64,000 nt of DNA from Pontibacillus salicampi (GCF_042434395.1 NZ_JBHLTP010000010.1:1-64000), one strand, 5' to 3'. Shown: positions 15,718-25,264, counted from the stretch's first letter. Made by a program: numbers and translations. The notes: generated from the sequence alone by a model not told the origin.

Positions 15718-16912
15718 AACAGGAATCTGGCTTAATCAACCACCAATTCATGGCTAAACTGATTAAACAGCAACAAGCGAATACAGTATATAAGAATGGA
15801 GTATCAGACCTCATTAGCAGTGCTACTACAGGAGGCCCTGCAGCTACTCCGACAAAACGCATACTGCTGTAAAGGGCAGTAATCGTACCCCTTTCTTCCT
15901 TAGGAACCCCTTCTGTTATAAATGCATCTAAACATGGAAGGGCTAGACCGATCCCGATTCCCGCTAGTGTCAGCCAGAGAAGATATTGAACCAGACTATT
16001 GTCCAACCGAATGATGAAGAAGGCCGCAACCGCAAGTGCATTTCCAATAATAATCATTGCCTTCATCCGCCTTTGTTCTCTGCCGACCTTCCAGCCTGAC
16101 AAATAAGAAGCGATGCATAAAAATAACAAGGGAACAGCTAGAAGTAAACCTTTCGCCATTCCATACCGTTCAAAATCATCCTCAAGAATATTGGCAAAAT
16201 GAAATAAAAATCCAAATAAGACAAACATGAAGATACCACCAGTTAAAAAAATCGTTGTCAGCCAGTGGCTGTTTTTCTGAAACAAATCCTTAAGTAGATG
16301 GAGGAATTCTTTCAATGTCTTCTTCTCTTCTTCCCCTTCTTCTGGTGGTACTTTGACAAGCCATAAAACTAAAATAATTGCAATTAAAGACAGTAGAGGG
16401 ATTGCGATAAATGGCAAGTACCATAACACAACAGCCAACAAAGCTCCTAGTATGGGACTAAGCACCTTCCCAAAAGTATTGGCAGTCTCAATGATACCTA
16501 ACCCTTTACTCACTTCTTCCTCGTCTTTAAACATATCACCAACTGCTGGGAGTACGACTGGAAAGGCTCCAGATGCACCCATTCCCTGAATAAATCTCCC
16601 AATTAAAATGACCAGGAATGGATCTTTCAGCTTCCAAGCTGCTACAGCAGATATTGCCCCTCCAATCGCAACTATAATAAGGCTTGGAATAATTACTTTT
16701 TTACGTCCAAGTCTATCGGATAAGTAGCCTGAAATCGGAATAAGGGGAATGGCAATTACAGAATAAATCGTGATAATGAAACTGGATTGAAATGACGATA
16801 TATTGATTTCTCTTTCCATCAGCGGAAGAACTGGTATTAGCATTGAATTCCCCAGTGTCATCAGTAATGGAATGGATGCAAGTGCAAGTAAGTCCCACCG
16901 TTTACCCTTCAT
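15716..16912 (-). CDS. MFS multidrug-type exporter
   Basis: 398 residues from MKGKRWDLLALASIPLLM, chosen because GGAGGAAAGG precedes this ATG; a start 21 codons upstream has none. About 12 membrane segments. Motif A is present as GYLSDRLGRKKVIIP between TM2 and TM3, and RFIQGMGASGAFPVVLP resembles the antiporter motif of 12-TM drug/H+ exporters. Closest in style to Bacillus exporters of the YmfD/YitG kind; the substrate is not deducible. Transcribed alone. Confidence 0.8.
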   Translation of the reverse strand: MKGKRWDLLALASIPLLMTLGNSMLIPVLPLMEREINISSFQSSFIITIYSVIAIPLIPISGYLSDRLGRKKVIIPSLIIVAIGGAISAVAAWKLKDPFLVILIGRFIQGMGASGAFPVVLPAVGDMFKDEEEVSKGLGIIETANTFGKVLSPILGALLAVVLWYLPFIAIPLLSLIAIILVLWLVKVPPEEGEEEKKTLKEFLHLLKDLFQKNSHWLTTIFLTGGIFMFVLFGFLFHFANILEDDFERYGMAKGLLLAVPLLFLCIASYLSGWKVGREQRRMKAMIIIGNALAVAAFFIIRLDNSLVQYLLWLTLAGIGIGLALPCLDAFITEGVPKEERGTITALYSSMRFVGVAAGPPVVALLMRSDTPFLYTVFACCCLISLAMNWWLIKPDSC

Positions 16913-17130
16913 GACCTTTCCTCCAACTGTATAAAAGTACACAGCCTCATTTTCCTTAAAAACCTTCCATCTCATACCTTTTTAGCATATGTAAATTTTG
17001 TATAATTTGTAATCAGGCAGATAATAAAGAAAAATCCCTGTTACAGATTGGTCTTGTTATCTATATAGCGCCCTTTTGTGGAAGATTTGGATTCGAGATA
17101 ATGTTGGTCCGTTGCTGAAAGGCGAGTTGA

Positions 17131-17298
17131 GTGGTCGGAAATAGCTCCGCTTTCCTGCAGCCCCACACGACGTGGGGTCGTTCATCGTTGCTACAGGATG
17201 TAGCGCTTTTAGGCGAACTTCCTTACTTGCGGCTGAGCCTCCTCGGACAGCAATGGACGCTTTCTGCGTGGGCTAGGCTCATCCATTTTTCAGACCAC
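17131..17298 (-). repeat. intergenic hairpin repeat, copy C
   Basis: Arms GTGGTCGGAAA and the complement of TTTCAGACCAC match at 10 of 11 positions. On the minus strand the interior carries GAGGAGGCTCAGCCG and a CGACCCCAC block shared with copies A and B. It also has an internal CCCCAC-ACGAC-GTGGGG hairpin not seen in the others. Oriented opposite to copy B, 167 bp away. Confidence 0.65.
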
Positions 17299-17465
17299 AC
17301 CTTTGCCCCATGATGCTTTTTTACCCATATATCAACCATATATCGGATAAGATGCTTCTATATTAATGTTTAGATGTCATTTACTCTTTATTCCATTTCT
17401 TGCCCTTTTCATTCTGAGCATATTTGAGTGGTTCTCGAAGCTAGAGAAAGAAAGCTCCTTTTAGC

Positions 17466-17601
17466 GTTGATTGGGCTGGAATCACGGAGACTCCCTCGGA
17501 AAAACGAATGAGCAGAGACCCCGGAAGGCGGCGTTCTTTGCCGACTGAGGAGGCTCAGCCGTTCGTCCGTAGGAAAGCGGAGTGATTCCAGCCCAATCAA
17601 C
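17466..17601 (+). repeat. intergenic hairpin repeat, copy B
   Basis: Perfect 20-bp inverted arms: GTTGATTGGGCTGGAATCAC and its exact complement. The core holds GAGACTCCCTCGG, GAGACCCCGG and GAGGAGGCTCAGCC, matching copy A, plus complementary ACGAA..TGAGC and GCTCA..TTCGT segments that extend the hairpin. The arm sequence differs completely from that of copy A. Confidence 0.75.
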
Positions 17602-17708
17602 TGTTCTTTCTATACTCCTTCCAAACCATCTCGAAATCAAGTTTTCCATTATCTCCCCATAATGTGGAACACCCTAGCATCCATAGCGGTCTTGACCAGT
17701 GTAAAAGA

Positions 17709-17742
17709 AGAAGAGACTTCTCAAAAGATAGAAGTCTCTTCT
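17709..17742 (-). terminator. terminator of the ABC-F gene
   Basis: AGAAGAGACTTCT and AGAAGTCTCTTCT pair perfectly around an 8-nt loop just beyond the minus-strand stop at 17756. Confidence 0.75.
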
Positions 17743-17755
17743 CTACAAACCTGCT

Positions 17756-19660
17756 TTATGCTTCTCCTTCTACAATGGAAGATAGTTCTTCCCACCGTTC
17801 CATCAGCTGCTCTAACTTACCTTCTACATCGTTTTGTTCTTCCAGCAATTGCTGGGCTTTTACAGCGTCGCTTCCTGCTTCTGTAATTTCCTTTTGGATT
17901 TCTTCATACCGAAGCTCTAATTCTTCAATACGATCCTCGATCGTATTCCATTCCTGCTGTTCGTGATAGGATAGCTTTTTCTTTTTCTGTTTTTCTTTAG
18001 GAGATGTCTTTTTCTCTTCCTTTGCTTTTTCTCTCTGAAGAGCTAAGGCGTCTCCTTCCTCCTGTTTCCGGACATCGAGGTATTCACTGTAATTACCTTG
18101 AAACCTTCTGATTGCCCCTTTGCCGCCCTCAAAGGCTATAAGATGGTCTACTACACGGTCAAGGAAATATCGATCGTGAGATACAGTGATGACTACTCCT
18201 GGAAAATGCTCAAGATATTCCTCTAAAATACTTAAGGTTTGCGTATCTAAATCGTTAGTCGGTTCATCAAGGAATAGTACATTCGGTTCCTGCATCAGCA
18301 CACGTAGGAGGTACAGTCTTCTTCGTTCTCCACCAGACAGTCTGGAGATGTAAGTCCATTGCATGTACCTTGGGAACATGAATCGCTCCAGCATTTGCTC
18401 AGCGGTAATCTCATCCCCTTGTGCTGTATGAATCACTTCTGCCTGCTCTTTAATGTATTCGATTATTTTTAAGCTTTCATCCATCTCTTGATGATCCTGA
18501 GTGTAATAGCCAATATGAACCGTCTGGCCAGTTTGGACTTCCCCTTCATCCGCAGCAACTCTGCCTGCCATTATATTTAAGAGAGTCGTCTTTCCACTTC
18601 CATTTGGCCCAATAATACCTAGACGTTCTCCTGGCACTACGAGATAATGGAAATCCTCTATGACAGCCTGACCATCGTATGATTTTGTTATTCCTTCTAA
18701 TGAAAGGACATCATTACCTAAACGTTTGGAGCCTACGGCGATGTCTACTTGTCCATCTTCTGCTAATGGACCATCCTTCATTAACGCTTCTGCCCTGTCT
18801 TTTCTAGCCTTCTGCTTCGTACCTCTAGCCTTTGGTCCTCTTCTAAGCCATGCTAACTCCCGGCGCATAAGATTTTGACGCTTTGCCTCATCCTGACGCT
18901 CTTGCTCTTCCCGCTCCGCCTTCTTCTCTAAAAAGGTCTCATAGTTACCGTCGTATATGAACAAACGACCTTTATCGAGCTCATATATGCGATTAGTCAC
19001 TCGATTTAGGAAGTATCGATCGTGGGTAACAACAATAAAGGAGCCTTGATATTGGTTTAAGAAGGACTCCAGCCATTCTATCGTTTCATTATCAAGATGG
19101 TTGGTTGGTTCGTCCAGTATCAGCAGATCAGCGTGCTGAATTAGTGCCTTCGCAATAGCAACCCGCTTTTTCTGTCCACCTGAAAGATCGGAAACCTGCT
19201 TAGTAAAATCCGATACTCCAAGCTTTGTTAGTACTGTTTTCGCCACAGCATTCGCTTCCCATGCATCCAGTTCGTCCATTTTTTGTTGGGCACGGAATAG
19301 CTTTTGCTGCATAGTTTCATCCTCTGGTGCCTTTTCCAGTTCCTGCAAGGCTTTCTCATATTCTCTCATTGCCTTCATAATAGAGGAATCGCCATAGTAA
19401 ATTTGTTCCAGAACATTCAAAGAATGATCAAGCTGTGGCTCCTGAGGTAAATATTCGATATGAAATTGATTGGAATGGCTAATATTACCCGCTTCAGCTG
19501 AATCTTGTCCAGCCAGAACCTTTAACAAGGTAGATTTACCCGTTCCATTAACTCCGATTAAGCCTATTCGTTCTCCTGCTTCAATGGAAAACGATATATG
19601 GTTAAATAAATCTTTTTCCCCATATGTTTTGTATAGATTCTCAACTGCTAGAATACTCAT
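17756..19660 (-). CDS. yfmR: ABC-F ribosome-associated ATPase
   Basis: 634 residues with two ABC cassettes and no membrane segment. Cassette 1: Walker A GVNGTGKST (about 37-45), signature LSGGQKKR, Walker B LLILDEPTNHLD. Cassette 2: GPNGSGKTT, LSGGERRR, VLFLDEPTNDLD. Between them is the P-site tRNA-interaction linker with a basic RRELAWLRRGPKARGTKQKA. The C-terminal 90 residues are a charged coiled coil, as in Uup/YfmR. Family members enter the ribosomal E site and relieve stalled translation; YfmR helps with hard-to-translate sequences together with EF-P in Bacillus. It is a housekeeping-type gene rather than an evident resistance factor. Confidence 0.88.
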   Translation of the reverse strand: MSILAVENLYKTYGEKDLFNHISFSIEAGERIGLIGVNGTGKSTLLKVLAGQDSAEAGNISHSNQFHIEYLPQEPQLDHSLNVLEQIYYGDSSIMKAMREYEKALQELEKAPEDETMQQKLFRAQQKMDELDAWEANAVAKTVLTKLGVSDFTKQVSDLSGGQKKRVAIAKALIQHADLLILDEPTNHLDNETIEWLESFLNQYQGSFIVVTHDRYFLNRVTNRIYELDKGRLFIYDGNYETFLEKKAEREEQERQDEAKRQNLMRRELAWLRRGPKARGTKQKARKDRAEALMKDGPLAEDGQVDIAVGSKRLGNDVLSLEGITKSYDGQAVIEDFHYLVVPGERLGIIGPNGSGKTTLLNIMAGRVAADEGEVQTGQTVHIGYYTQDHQEMDESLKIIEYIKEQAEVIHTAQGDEITAEQMLERFMFPRYMQWTYISRLSGGERRRLYLLRVLMQEPNVLFLDEPTNDLDTQTLSILEEYLEHFPGVVITVSHDRYFLDRVVDHLIAFEGGKGAIRRFQGNYSEYLDVRKQEEGDALALQREKAKEEKKTSPKEKQKKKKLSYHEQQEWNTIEDRIEELELRYEEIQKEITEAGSDAVKAQQLLEEQNDVEGKLEQLMERWEELSSIVEGEA

Positions 19661-19896
19661 GTTACCCTTCCTTTATCTCCTCACCTAGTTCGTAAGGATA
19701 GCTTTAAAATCAATTTTGTAATCTAATGGTTATATCAATGTATTAACGGTAGTGTACACGAAGAATACCGCTGCTTTTTTCTCTTTACATAAACTTAACG
19801 ATTTTTCTTTCCATTCTGGCTTAAATTTCATACGATCTCTGTGGGATAATATATATAAATCAATAGTCCTATTTAGCGAAGGGATGTTACGTTACT

Positions 19897-20871
19897 ATGC
19901 TTACATATATTGGAGAAATAGCAGAAGCCGTTCCTTGTATAGATCGTAAAACTATAAGTGCCGATGTTAGTAATATATTTGAACAAGATAACTACCTTGA
20001 AGGTGTAGTCGTTGGAAATGACAAAAACATATTTGGTTTAATGATGAAATTTAAATTCCATCAGAAAATCGCTGCTAAATTTGGATATGATTTATTTATG
20101 GGTCGTCCTATCGAGCTTATTATGGATCGCTCTCCACTTATTGTCGACTACTTCGATTTTATCACTGATGTTAGCTCGAAAGCTATGAAGCGTACACAGG
20201 AGCATTTATATGACTATGTTATTGTCACGAAAGACCGCTCCTTTTTTGGTATCGTCAGTATCAAGGATCTGCTCCAGACCTTTGCTGAGACTCAAACTTA
20301 TTTAGCGCGCTTCTCCAATCCATTGACAGGCTTACCTGGTAATCTCTTTATTGAGGAAAAGCTGGAAGATGCCCTTGCTCTTCCTGCATACAGCATTTTA
20401 TATTTTGACATTAACCACTTTAAAGCATATAACGATTCGTATGGCTTCAAAAAAGGGGATCTTGTCATAAGAGAAACGGCAAGTATTATTCAGGATGGAC
20501 TTTACTCCCTCTGCTCTGACTATTTCCTAGGTCATATTGGTGGAGATGACTTTATTGGTATTGTATATAATCATGAATATAAGCAGGTTTGCGAACATAT
20601 TATGGAGACCTTTGATGAAAATGTCCGCCATTTATATTCAGACCAAGATTGGAATAATGGCTATGTGTATGTTTACGACCGTAACAAGCAAATGAGTAAA
20701 TCACCTTTATTATCCATCGCTATTGCTATTGTAACGAATAAAGATACTGATTTCGAATCTACGAATGAGTTAAGCGAGTTCGCTTCCCACTTAAAAACAA
20801 CCTGTAAACTGGAGGAAGGGAGCCATTTTGCTTCCAATATTACCTTGCTCCCAAATCACAATCCACAATAA
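19897..20871 (+). CDS. CBS-pair protein with a degenerate GGDEF (GGDDF) domain
   Basis: 324 residues. Residues 1-130 resemble a CBS-pair sensor (LEGVVVGNDKNIFGLMM, YDYVIVTKDRSFFGIVSIKD). Residues 140-300 are a GGDEF domain: NPLTGLPGN, YFDINHFKAYNDSYGFKKGD (metal Asp and substrate Asn/Asp kept) and GHIGGDDFIGIV at the active loop. The loop has Asp instead of Glu, which in the family usually removes or weakens cyclase activity, so it may bind GTP or act as a receptor; this is inference. No EAL domain and no membrane helix. Transcribed alone, divergent from yfmR. Confidence 0.75.
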   Translation: MLTYIGEIAEAVPCIDRKTISADVSNIFEQDNYLEGVVVGNDKNIFGLMMKFKFHQKIAAKFGYDLFMGRPIELIMDRSPLIVDYFDFITDVSSKAMKRTQEHLYDYVIVTKDRSFFGIVSIKDLLQTFAETQTYLARFSNPLTGLPGNLFIEEKLEDALALPAYSILYFDINHFKAYNDSYGFKKGDLVIRETASIIQDGLYSLCSDYFLGHIGGDDFIGIVYNHEYKQVCEHIMETFDENVRHLYSDQDWNNGYVYVYDRNKQMSKSPLLSIAIAIVTNKDTDFESTNELSEFASHLKTTCKLEEGSHFASNITLLPNHNPQ

Positions 20872-20897
20872 GGGGCAGGAAGGCTTGGAGAGACGAT

Positions 20898-22244
20898 TTA
20901 TTTCCCCACCCTTGCACTTATCGGAAGCTTGATGGAGAAGACGGCTCCGGCATCCTCTTGATTGGCTACCTGTATGGTACCACCACTACGTTCAATAATC
21001 GCTCTTGAGATAGCAAGACCAAGCCCGGTTTCTCCTTCTTTCCCTTTTACAAACCGATGGAACAGCTGAGGTAGCAGATCTTCCGGTACCCCGCTGCCAT
21101 CATCAAGCACACTAATAATGTAGTGCTGGTCCTCCAGATGACCTGTTAATCGCACGCTGGTGGAAGCATGGCGAATACCATTGCTACCTATATTAATCAT
21201 GGCCTGCAGCATCTTCTCTTCATCAATAGATAGAAGCGCATCCTGTTGCTGATTTATTTGAAGCTCAATCCCTTTTTCCTGAGCTAATGGCAGCAATCGT
21301 TCCTTAGTTTGCTGTAGAAGGGTGCTTCCACTAATTTCTTCTGGATGATATATACCTTCCTCACTATCCAGTTTAGCTAATAGTATAATTTCGTTAACAA
21401 TCTTTTTCAGCCGTTCGCTTTCTTTTACTATGACATCTAAGCTTCTATCTGCCGCATCCCCTTCAAACACACCATCCTTAACTCCTTCAGCGTAGCCCTG
21501 TATCGTCATAAGGGGGGTTTTTAACTCATGAGAGGCATTCTGGAAGAAATGCTTTTGAGAATGAATATACCGTTCCAATTCCTTTGCCATATCCAACACG
21601 CTTTGCTCTACCTCACCTATTTCACCGCTTGCTCCGATTCGTTCTATGGAATCAAATTGGCGATTTTCTATCTTTTTCACCTCGCCCTTTAATTGGGTAA
21701 GTGGGGTTACTAACCGCTTTGTTAATAGATAGCTAAATAATACCGCAATACATATTCCAATGATAAAAACAGCAATCATTCTAGCTGCAAATACGGATTG
21801 AACACTCTGCAGCTCTTCCAGCGGCGTTGCCAGCACAAGAAGGTATCTTCTGCCGTCATAGTTATAGCGCAATTTTGAAATGACATAATCATCTCCCCCG
21901 CTTTTCCATAAAGCACGCTGCTGTTCCTCCTGTTCAAACTGCTGACTCCATTCCTCTGTAATGTTTTCTGGCAAGGAGGAATATAGAACCTGGTTTCGAT
22001 CCGGATCAAAAAACAACACCTTGAAGTCGTTATTGTGCATTATGTTGGAAAGGAGAGGACCTCGAGCTGCTCCGTCTTCTTGATACATTAAATTGAGAAG
22101 GAATTCTCCATTTTCCTGAAGCTCCTTCTGCTCATCCTGAATAAGGGTATCTAATATTAACGAATAAATGAAAAAAGCCGTAACAGACATAATGATGATA
22201 AGCAGCGTTGCAAAAGCTGCATTCAGTTGATAGAGAAGTTTCAT
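20898..22244 (-). CDS. cssS: sensor histidine kinase of secretion stress (CssS-like)
   Basis: 448 residues: TM1 at 8-30, a 125-residue outside domain, TM2 at about 155-175, HAMP, then the H box FFQNASHELKTPL with the phospho-acceptor His239, an N box in NIGSNGIRHAS, and G boxes VLDDGSGVP and GETGLGLAI. The length is close to Bacillus CssS. The start ATG overlaps the response regulator stop by 4 bp (ATGA). The main support for CssS identity is the neighbourhood: the pair is divergent from an HtrA-type protease gene, exactly as cssRS and htrB are in Bacillus subtilis. It should sense misfolded secreted protein at the outer membrane face. Confidence 0.75.
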   Translation of the reverse strand: MKLLYQLNAAFATLLIIIMSVTAFFIYSLILDTLIQDEQKELQENGEFLLNLMYQEDGAARGPLLSNIMHNNDFKVLFFDPDRNQVLYSSLPENITEEWSQQFEQEEQQRALWKSGGDDYVISKLRYNYDGRRYLLVLATPLEELQSVQSVFAARMIAVFIIGICIAVLFSYLLTKRLVTPLTQLKGEVKKIENRQFDSIERIGASGEIGEVEQSVLDMAKELERYIHSQKHFFQNASHELKTPLMTIQGYAEGVKDGVFEGDAADRSLDVIVKESERLKKIVNEIILLAKLDSEEGIYHPEEISGSTLLQQTKERLLPLAQEKGIELQINQQQDALLSIDEEKMLQAMINIGSNGIRHASTSVRLTGHLEDQHYIISVLDDGSGVPEDLLPQLFHRFVKGKEGETGLGLAISRAIIERSGGTIQVANQEDAGAVFSIKLPISARVGK

Positions 22245-22951
22245 GTCTCATCGTGCTCCCTTAACCGATATCCATATCCCCACACTGTTTCAATTGGAAC
22301 GTCTGGAAGTTTCTTACGGAGCCTTTTAACGAGATCATCAACCGCACGATCACTTCCAAAATAGTCCTCCCCCCACACTTTCTCTAATAGCTCTTCTCTT
22401 GAGAAAGCACGATTAGCTTGGGAGACTAGTATTTCTAATAGATTAAATTCCTTTGAGGTCACATCCACCTCAGAATGCTGCCACACAACACGTCTTTCAG
22501 AGGTATGCAAGGTAAGGTCACCGCTCGAAACTTCATCCGAACCGCTTTGCTCTCCTTCCTCTTCGTGTATAGTGTGCTGTTGGAATTTCTCCCATCGCTT
22601 CAGCACTCTATTCACGCGAGCAACTAATTCTCTAGGGCTAAATGGCTTCGTTAGATAATCATCACTTCCAAGCTCTAACCCCATCACCTTATCTACCTCT
22701 TCATCTCGAGCGGAGATAATAATGATGGGCATATCTGATTCTTGTCTAATACGGCTACAAAACTCGTAGCCATTCATGCCAGGAAGCATAATATCTAATA
22801 CCCACACGTCTGGCGGATTAGCTCTCCACATATCCCATGCTTCCTCTGCATTTTGAAGGCGGACGGTTTGGTAGCCTTCCTTCTGTAGATAGGCCTCTAC
22901 AATTTCTTGTATATGAGGATCGTCCTCTACAATTGCAATCCTTGCATTCAT
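22241..22951 (-). CDS. cssR: OmpR-family response regulator (CssR-like)
   Basis: 236 residues from MNARIAIVEDDPHIQEIVEA; this ATG lies 9 bp after AAGGGGG, whereas ATGs further upstream sit on top of that site. Receiver: acidic pair EDD (9-11), phospho-Asp53 in VLDIMLPGMNGYEF, Lys in YLTKPFSPREL. A C-terminal winged helix of the OmpR type follows (VDVTSKEFNLLEILVSQANR to DDLVKRLRKKLP). A Glu/Ser-rich linker of about 20 residues joins them. It is first in the operon, with cssS downstream. Expected targets are htrB-prsA across the divergent gap and its own operon. Confidence 0.78.
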   Translation of the reverse strand: MNARIAIVEDDPHIQEIVEAYLQKEGYQTVRLQNAEEAWDMWRANPPDVWVLDIMLPGMNGYEFCSRIRQESDMPIIIISARDEEVDKVMGLELGSDDYLTKPFSPRELVARVNRVLKRWEKFQQHTIHEEEGEQSGSDEVSSGDLTLHTSERRVVWQHSEVDVTSKEFNLLEILVSQANRAFSREELLEKVWGEDYFGSDRAVDDLVKRLRKKLPDVPIETVWGYGYRLREHDET

Positions 22952-23140
22952 CTTCTCCATCCCCCTTCCCACTCTGTTACCTACTATTTTGCCATATCTT
23001 ATTTATTTCATATAAAAATATAAAATGCAATTCCACACTTTTTACACATTTGTGCCAAACGATTGCCATACCTTTCCTCTACAATAAAAATTAGTTGAAA
23101 ACACATCATCATTTACTTTTAAGGGGAGGAGAGCGAAATT
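22952..23140. promoter_or_regulatory. divergent cssR / htrB control region
   Basis: 189 bp between two divergent starts. It is AT-rich and should contain the CssR-dependent promoter of htrB and the promoter of cssRS. I could not settle -35/-10 pairs with normal spacing, nor a clear CssR repeat. Confidence 0.5.
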
Positions 23141-24367
23141 ATGAGTGATAATTATATAGATCAAGAGCAGCAAGAGCTGCAATCACAACCGAATAAGAAT
23201 GGAAACAAAAGCTATTACAGCTGGCTAATCAAGTTTACCTTCAGTGCTTTAGTTGTCACCACCATCTTATTCCTTGGCGCCTTTGGGTTATTCAAAGCGA
23301 ATGTATTTCCATTTAACTCGGCAAACGGGACGGAGTCCAGTGCGAGCCAGCCAAATAACGACATTAACATCACCCAAACATCAACCGAGAATTCTGCGGA
23401 AGATTCAAATGTCGTCCAGGCTGTCGAGCAGGTGTCAGATGCAGTGGTTGGTGTTGTGAAATACCAGCAAACGGGTCCACTATCTGAATCTGGTCAAAGC
23501 GGAACCGGCTCAGGGGTTATCTACAAGAAACAAGATGGATCTGCTTATGTCGTCACCAACCATCACGTAATCGAAGGAGCACAAACGATTGATGTTGTGT
23601 TAAGCGGCGGCAAGAAAGTGGAAGGTGAAGTGCTAGGCAGTGATCAGTTGACTGATTTGGCAGTGTTAAAAATAGATGGATCCAACGTATCAAATGTAGC
23701 TACTTTTGGCTCCTCTGAGGATTTAAAAGTAGGAGAAACAGCTCTTGCCATCGGCAACCCATTAGGCTTGGAATTTGCAGGATCTGTTACAAAAGGCATT
23801 ATTAGCGGGCTAGAAAGAACGATGCCAGTTGATTTGAATGGGGACGGACAATCAGATTGGGAAACGGACGTACTCCAAACTGATGCAGCCATTAACCCTG
23901 GTAATAGCGGCGGCGCCCTAGTGAACTTGAGTGGGGAAGTAATTGGGATTAACTCCATGAAAATTGCCCAGCAAGAGGTAGAGGGCCTAGGCTTTGCGAT
24001 ACCATCTGCAACCGCTCAGCCTGTCATCGAGGATTTGGAACAAAGCGGTGAAGTTACTCGTCCGTATATGGGTATTCAAACACAAGATCTATCCACTATC
24101 TCTACAAGGGATCTTCAGGAATCCTTAAAGCTTCCTTCAGATGTTCAGAAAGGCGTCATCGTTGCAGCTACCCAAAGCAACTCTCCAGCAGAAGCTGCAG
24201 GACTTCAAAAGTATGACGTCATTGTTAAAGCGGACGGAAATGATATCGGATCGCTTGTTGAGCTAAGAAAGTATTTATATGAAGAAAAATCTGTCGGTGA
24301 CACGTTAGAGCTAACCTTTTATCGTGATGGCCAACAGCAAAGCACGACCTTAACCCTAGAGAAATAA
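23141..24367 (+). CDS. htrB: HtrA-family membrane-anchored serine protease (HtrB-like)
   Basis: 408 residues: a hydrophilic cytoplasmic N-terminus, one membrane helix at 28-50, a Ser/Asn-rich linker, then a trypsin-like domain with His142 (TNHHVIEG), Asp172 (LTDLAVLK) and Ser256 (NPGNSGGAL), and a C-terminal PDZ domain (about 305-405, ending LELTFYRDGQQQSTTLTLEK). It degrades misfolded proteins outside the membrane. GGGGAGG precedes the ATG. It faces cssRS and is followed 12 bp later by prsA, so chaperone/foldase and protease are produced together. Confidence 0.88.
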   Translation: MSDNYIDQEQQELQSQPNKNGNKSYYSWLIKFTFSALVVTTILFLGAFGLFKANVFPFNSANGTESSASQPNNDINITQTSTENSAEDSNVVQAVEQVSDAVVGVVKYQQTGPLSESGQSGTGSGVIYKKQDGSAYVVTNHHVIEGAQTIDVVLSGGKKVEGEVLGSDQLTDLAVLKIDGSNVSNVATFGSSEDLKVGETALAIGNPLGLEFAGSVTKGIISGLERTMPVDLNGDGQSDWETDVLQTDAAINPGNSGGALVNLSGEVIGINSMKIAQQEVEGLGFAIPSATAQPVIEDLEQSGEVTRPYMGIQTQDLSTISTRDLQESLKLPSDVQKGVIVAATQSNSPAEAAGLQKYDVIVKADGNDIGSLVELRKYLYEEKSVGDTLELTFYRDGQQQSTTLTLEK

Positions 24368-24379
24368 AGGAGATGTACT

Positions 24380-25264
24380 ATGAAACGCTTATCATTACTA
24401 TTTACAGCTATTATGGCTGCCCTCGTGTTATCTGCGTGCAGTTCGAGCGCGGATAGCTCCGAGGTCGTCGCCTCTACCTCAGAAGGAGACGTGACCAAAG
24501 AGGAATTATATAACAAGCTCGTCGATCAATACGGGGATGCAGCTTTGAAAGAGCTTCTTTACGACGAAGTGTTGTCTGAACAATACTCCATATCAGATGA
24601 AGAAGTACAGAAGGAAATAAACAAATTAAAAGAATCCTATGGAGATCAATTTGAATCCGTCCTCCAGCAAAATGGATTCTCTAGTGAAGAAGACCTCAAG
24701 AATATCATTCGATCCTCCATGCTGAAGGAAAAAGCAGCCACTGCCGATGTAGAAGTGACGGATGAAGAGGTAAAAGAGTACTACGAGAACATGAAACAAG
24801 AAGTAAAAGCGAGTCATATTCTTGTAGAAGACAAAGAAACAGCTGACGAAGTAAAACAAAAGCTAGAGGATGGCGATGATTTTGCCACACTTGCTAAAGA
24901 ATATTCAACAGACTCCTCCTCTGCTGAAAATGGAGGAGATGTAGGCTACTTCTCCGTGGGAGAAATGGTTCCTGCCTTCGAACAGAAAGCATACGAAATG
25001 GAAGCCGGCCAAGTAAGTGACCCAGTTCAATCGGATTACGGCTATCACATCATTAAAGTGGAAGATAAACGAGAGAAAGAAGATACATCTTCCATTGGCT
25101 CATTTGAGGAAATGGAAGACCAGCTTCGCCAACAATTAAAAACCAGCAAAGCTGATCCTAATACATTAGCTGACATTATGAAAGATGCTAATATCGACAT
25201 AAAAATTGATGATTTAAAGGATAAAATCTCTTTTGAAGAAGCAACCAGCACTCCCCAACCATAA
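24380..25264 (+). CDS. prsA: PrsA foldase lipoprotein (parvulin-type PPIase)
   Basis: 294 residues. Lipoprotein signal with lipobox LSAC, mature Cys20. A central parvulin domain lies at about 135-225: VKASHILVEDKETA, GGDVGYFSVGEMVPAFEQKA and YGYHIIKVEDK. Flanking helical segments form the chaperone part. PrsA proteins help secreted proteins fold between membrane and wall. The tail is Ser/Thr-poor and ends EEATSTPQP. AAAGGAG precedes the ATG, 12 bp after htrB. In Bacillus subtilis prsA is not beside htrB, so this arrangement links foldase supply to secretion stress. Confidence 0.9.
   Translation: MKRLSLLFTAIMAALVLSACSSSADSSEVVASTSEGDVTKEELYNKLVDQYGDAALKELLYDEVLSEQYSISDEEVQKEINKLKESYGDQFESVLQQNGFSSEEDLKNIIRSSMLKEKAATADVEVTDEEVKEYYENMKQEVKASHILVEDKETADEVKQKLEDGDDFATLAKEYSTDSSSAENGGDVGYFSVGEMVPAFEQKAYEMEAGQVSDPVQSDYGYHIIKVEDKREKEDTSSIGSFEEMEDQLRQQLKTSKADPNTLADIMKDANIDIKIDDLKDKISFEEATSTPQP

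Noticed and set aside
17131..17313. Open frame through repeat copy C
   Set aside because: It coincides with the repeat, lacks a ribosome site and reads through the palindromic arms.
24626..24859. Hydrophobic Phe/Leu/Val-rich minus-strand frames opposite prsA
   Set aside because: They are complements of the Glu/Lys-rich helical regions of prsA and have no start signals.
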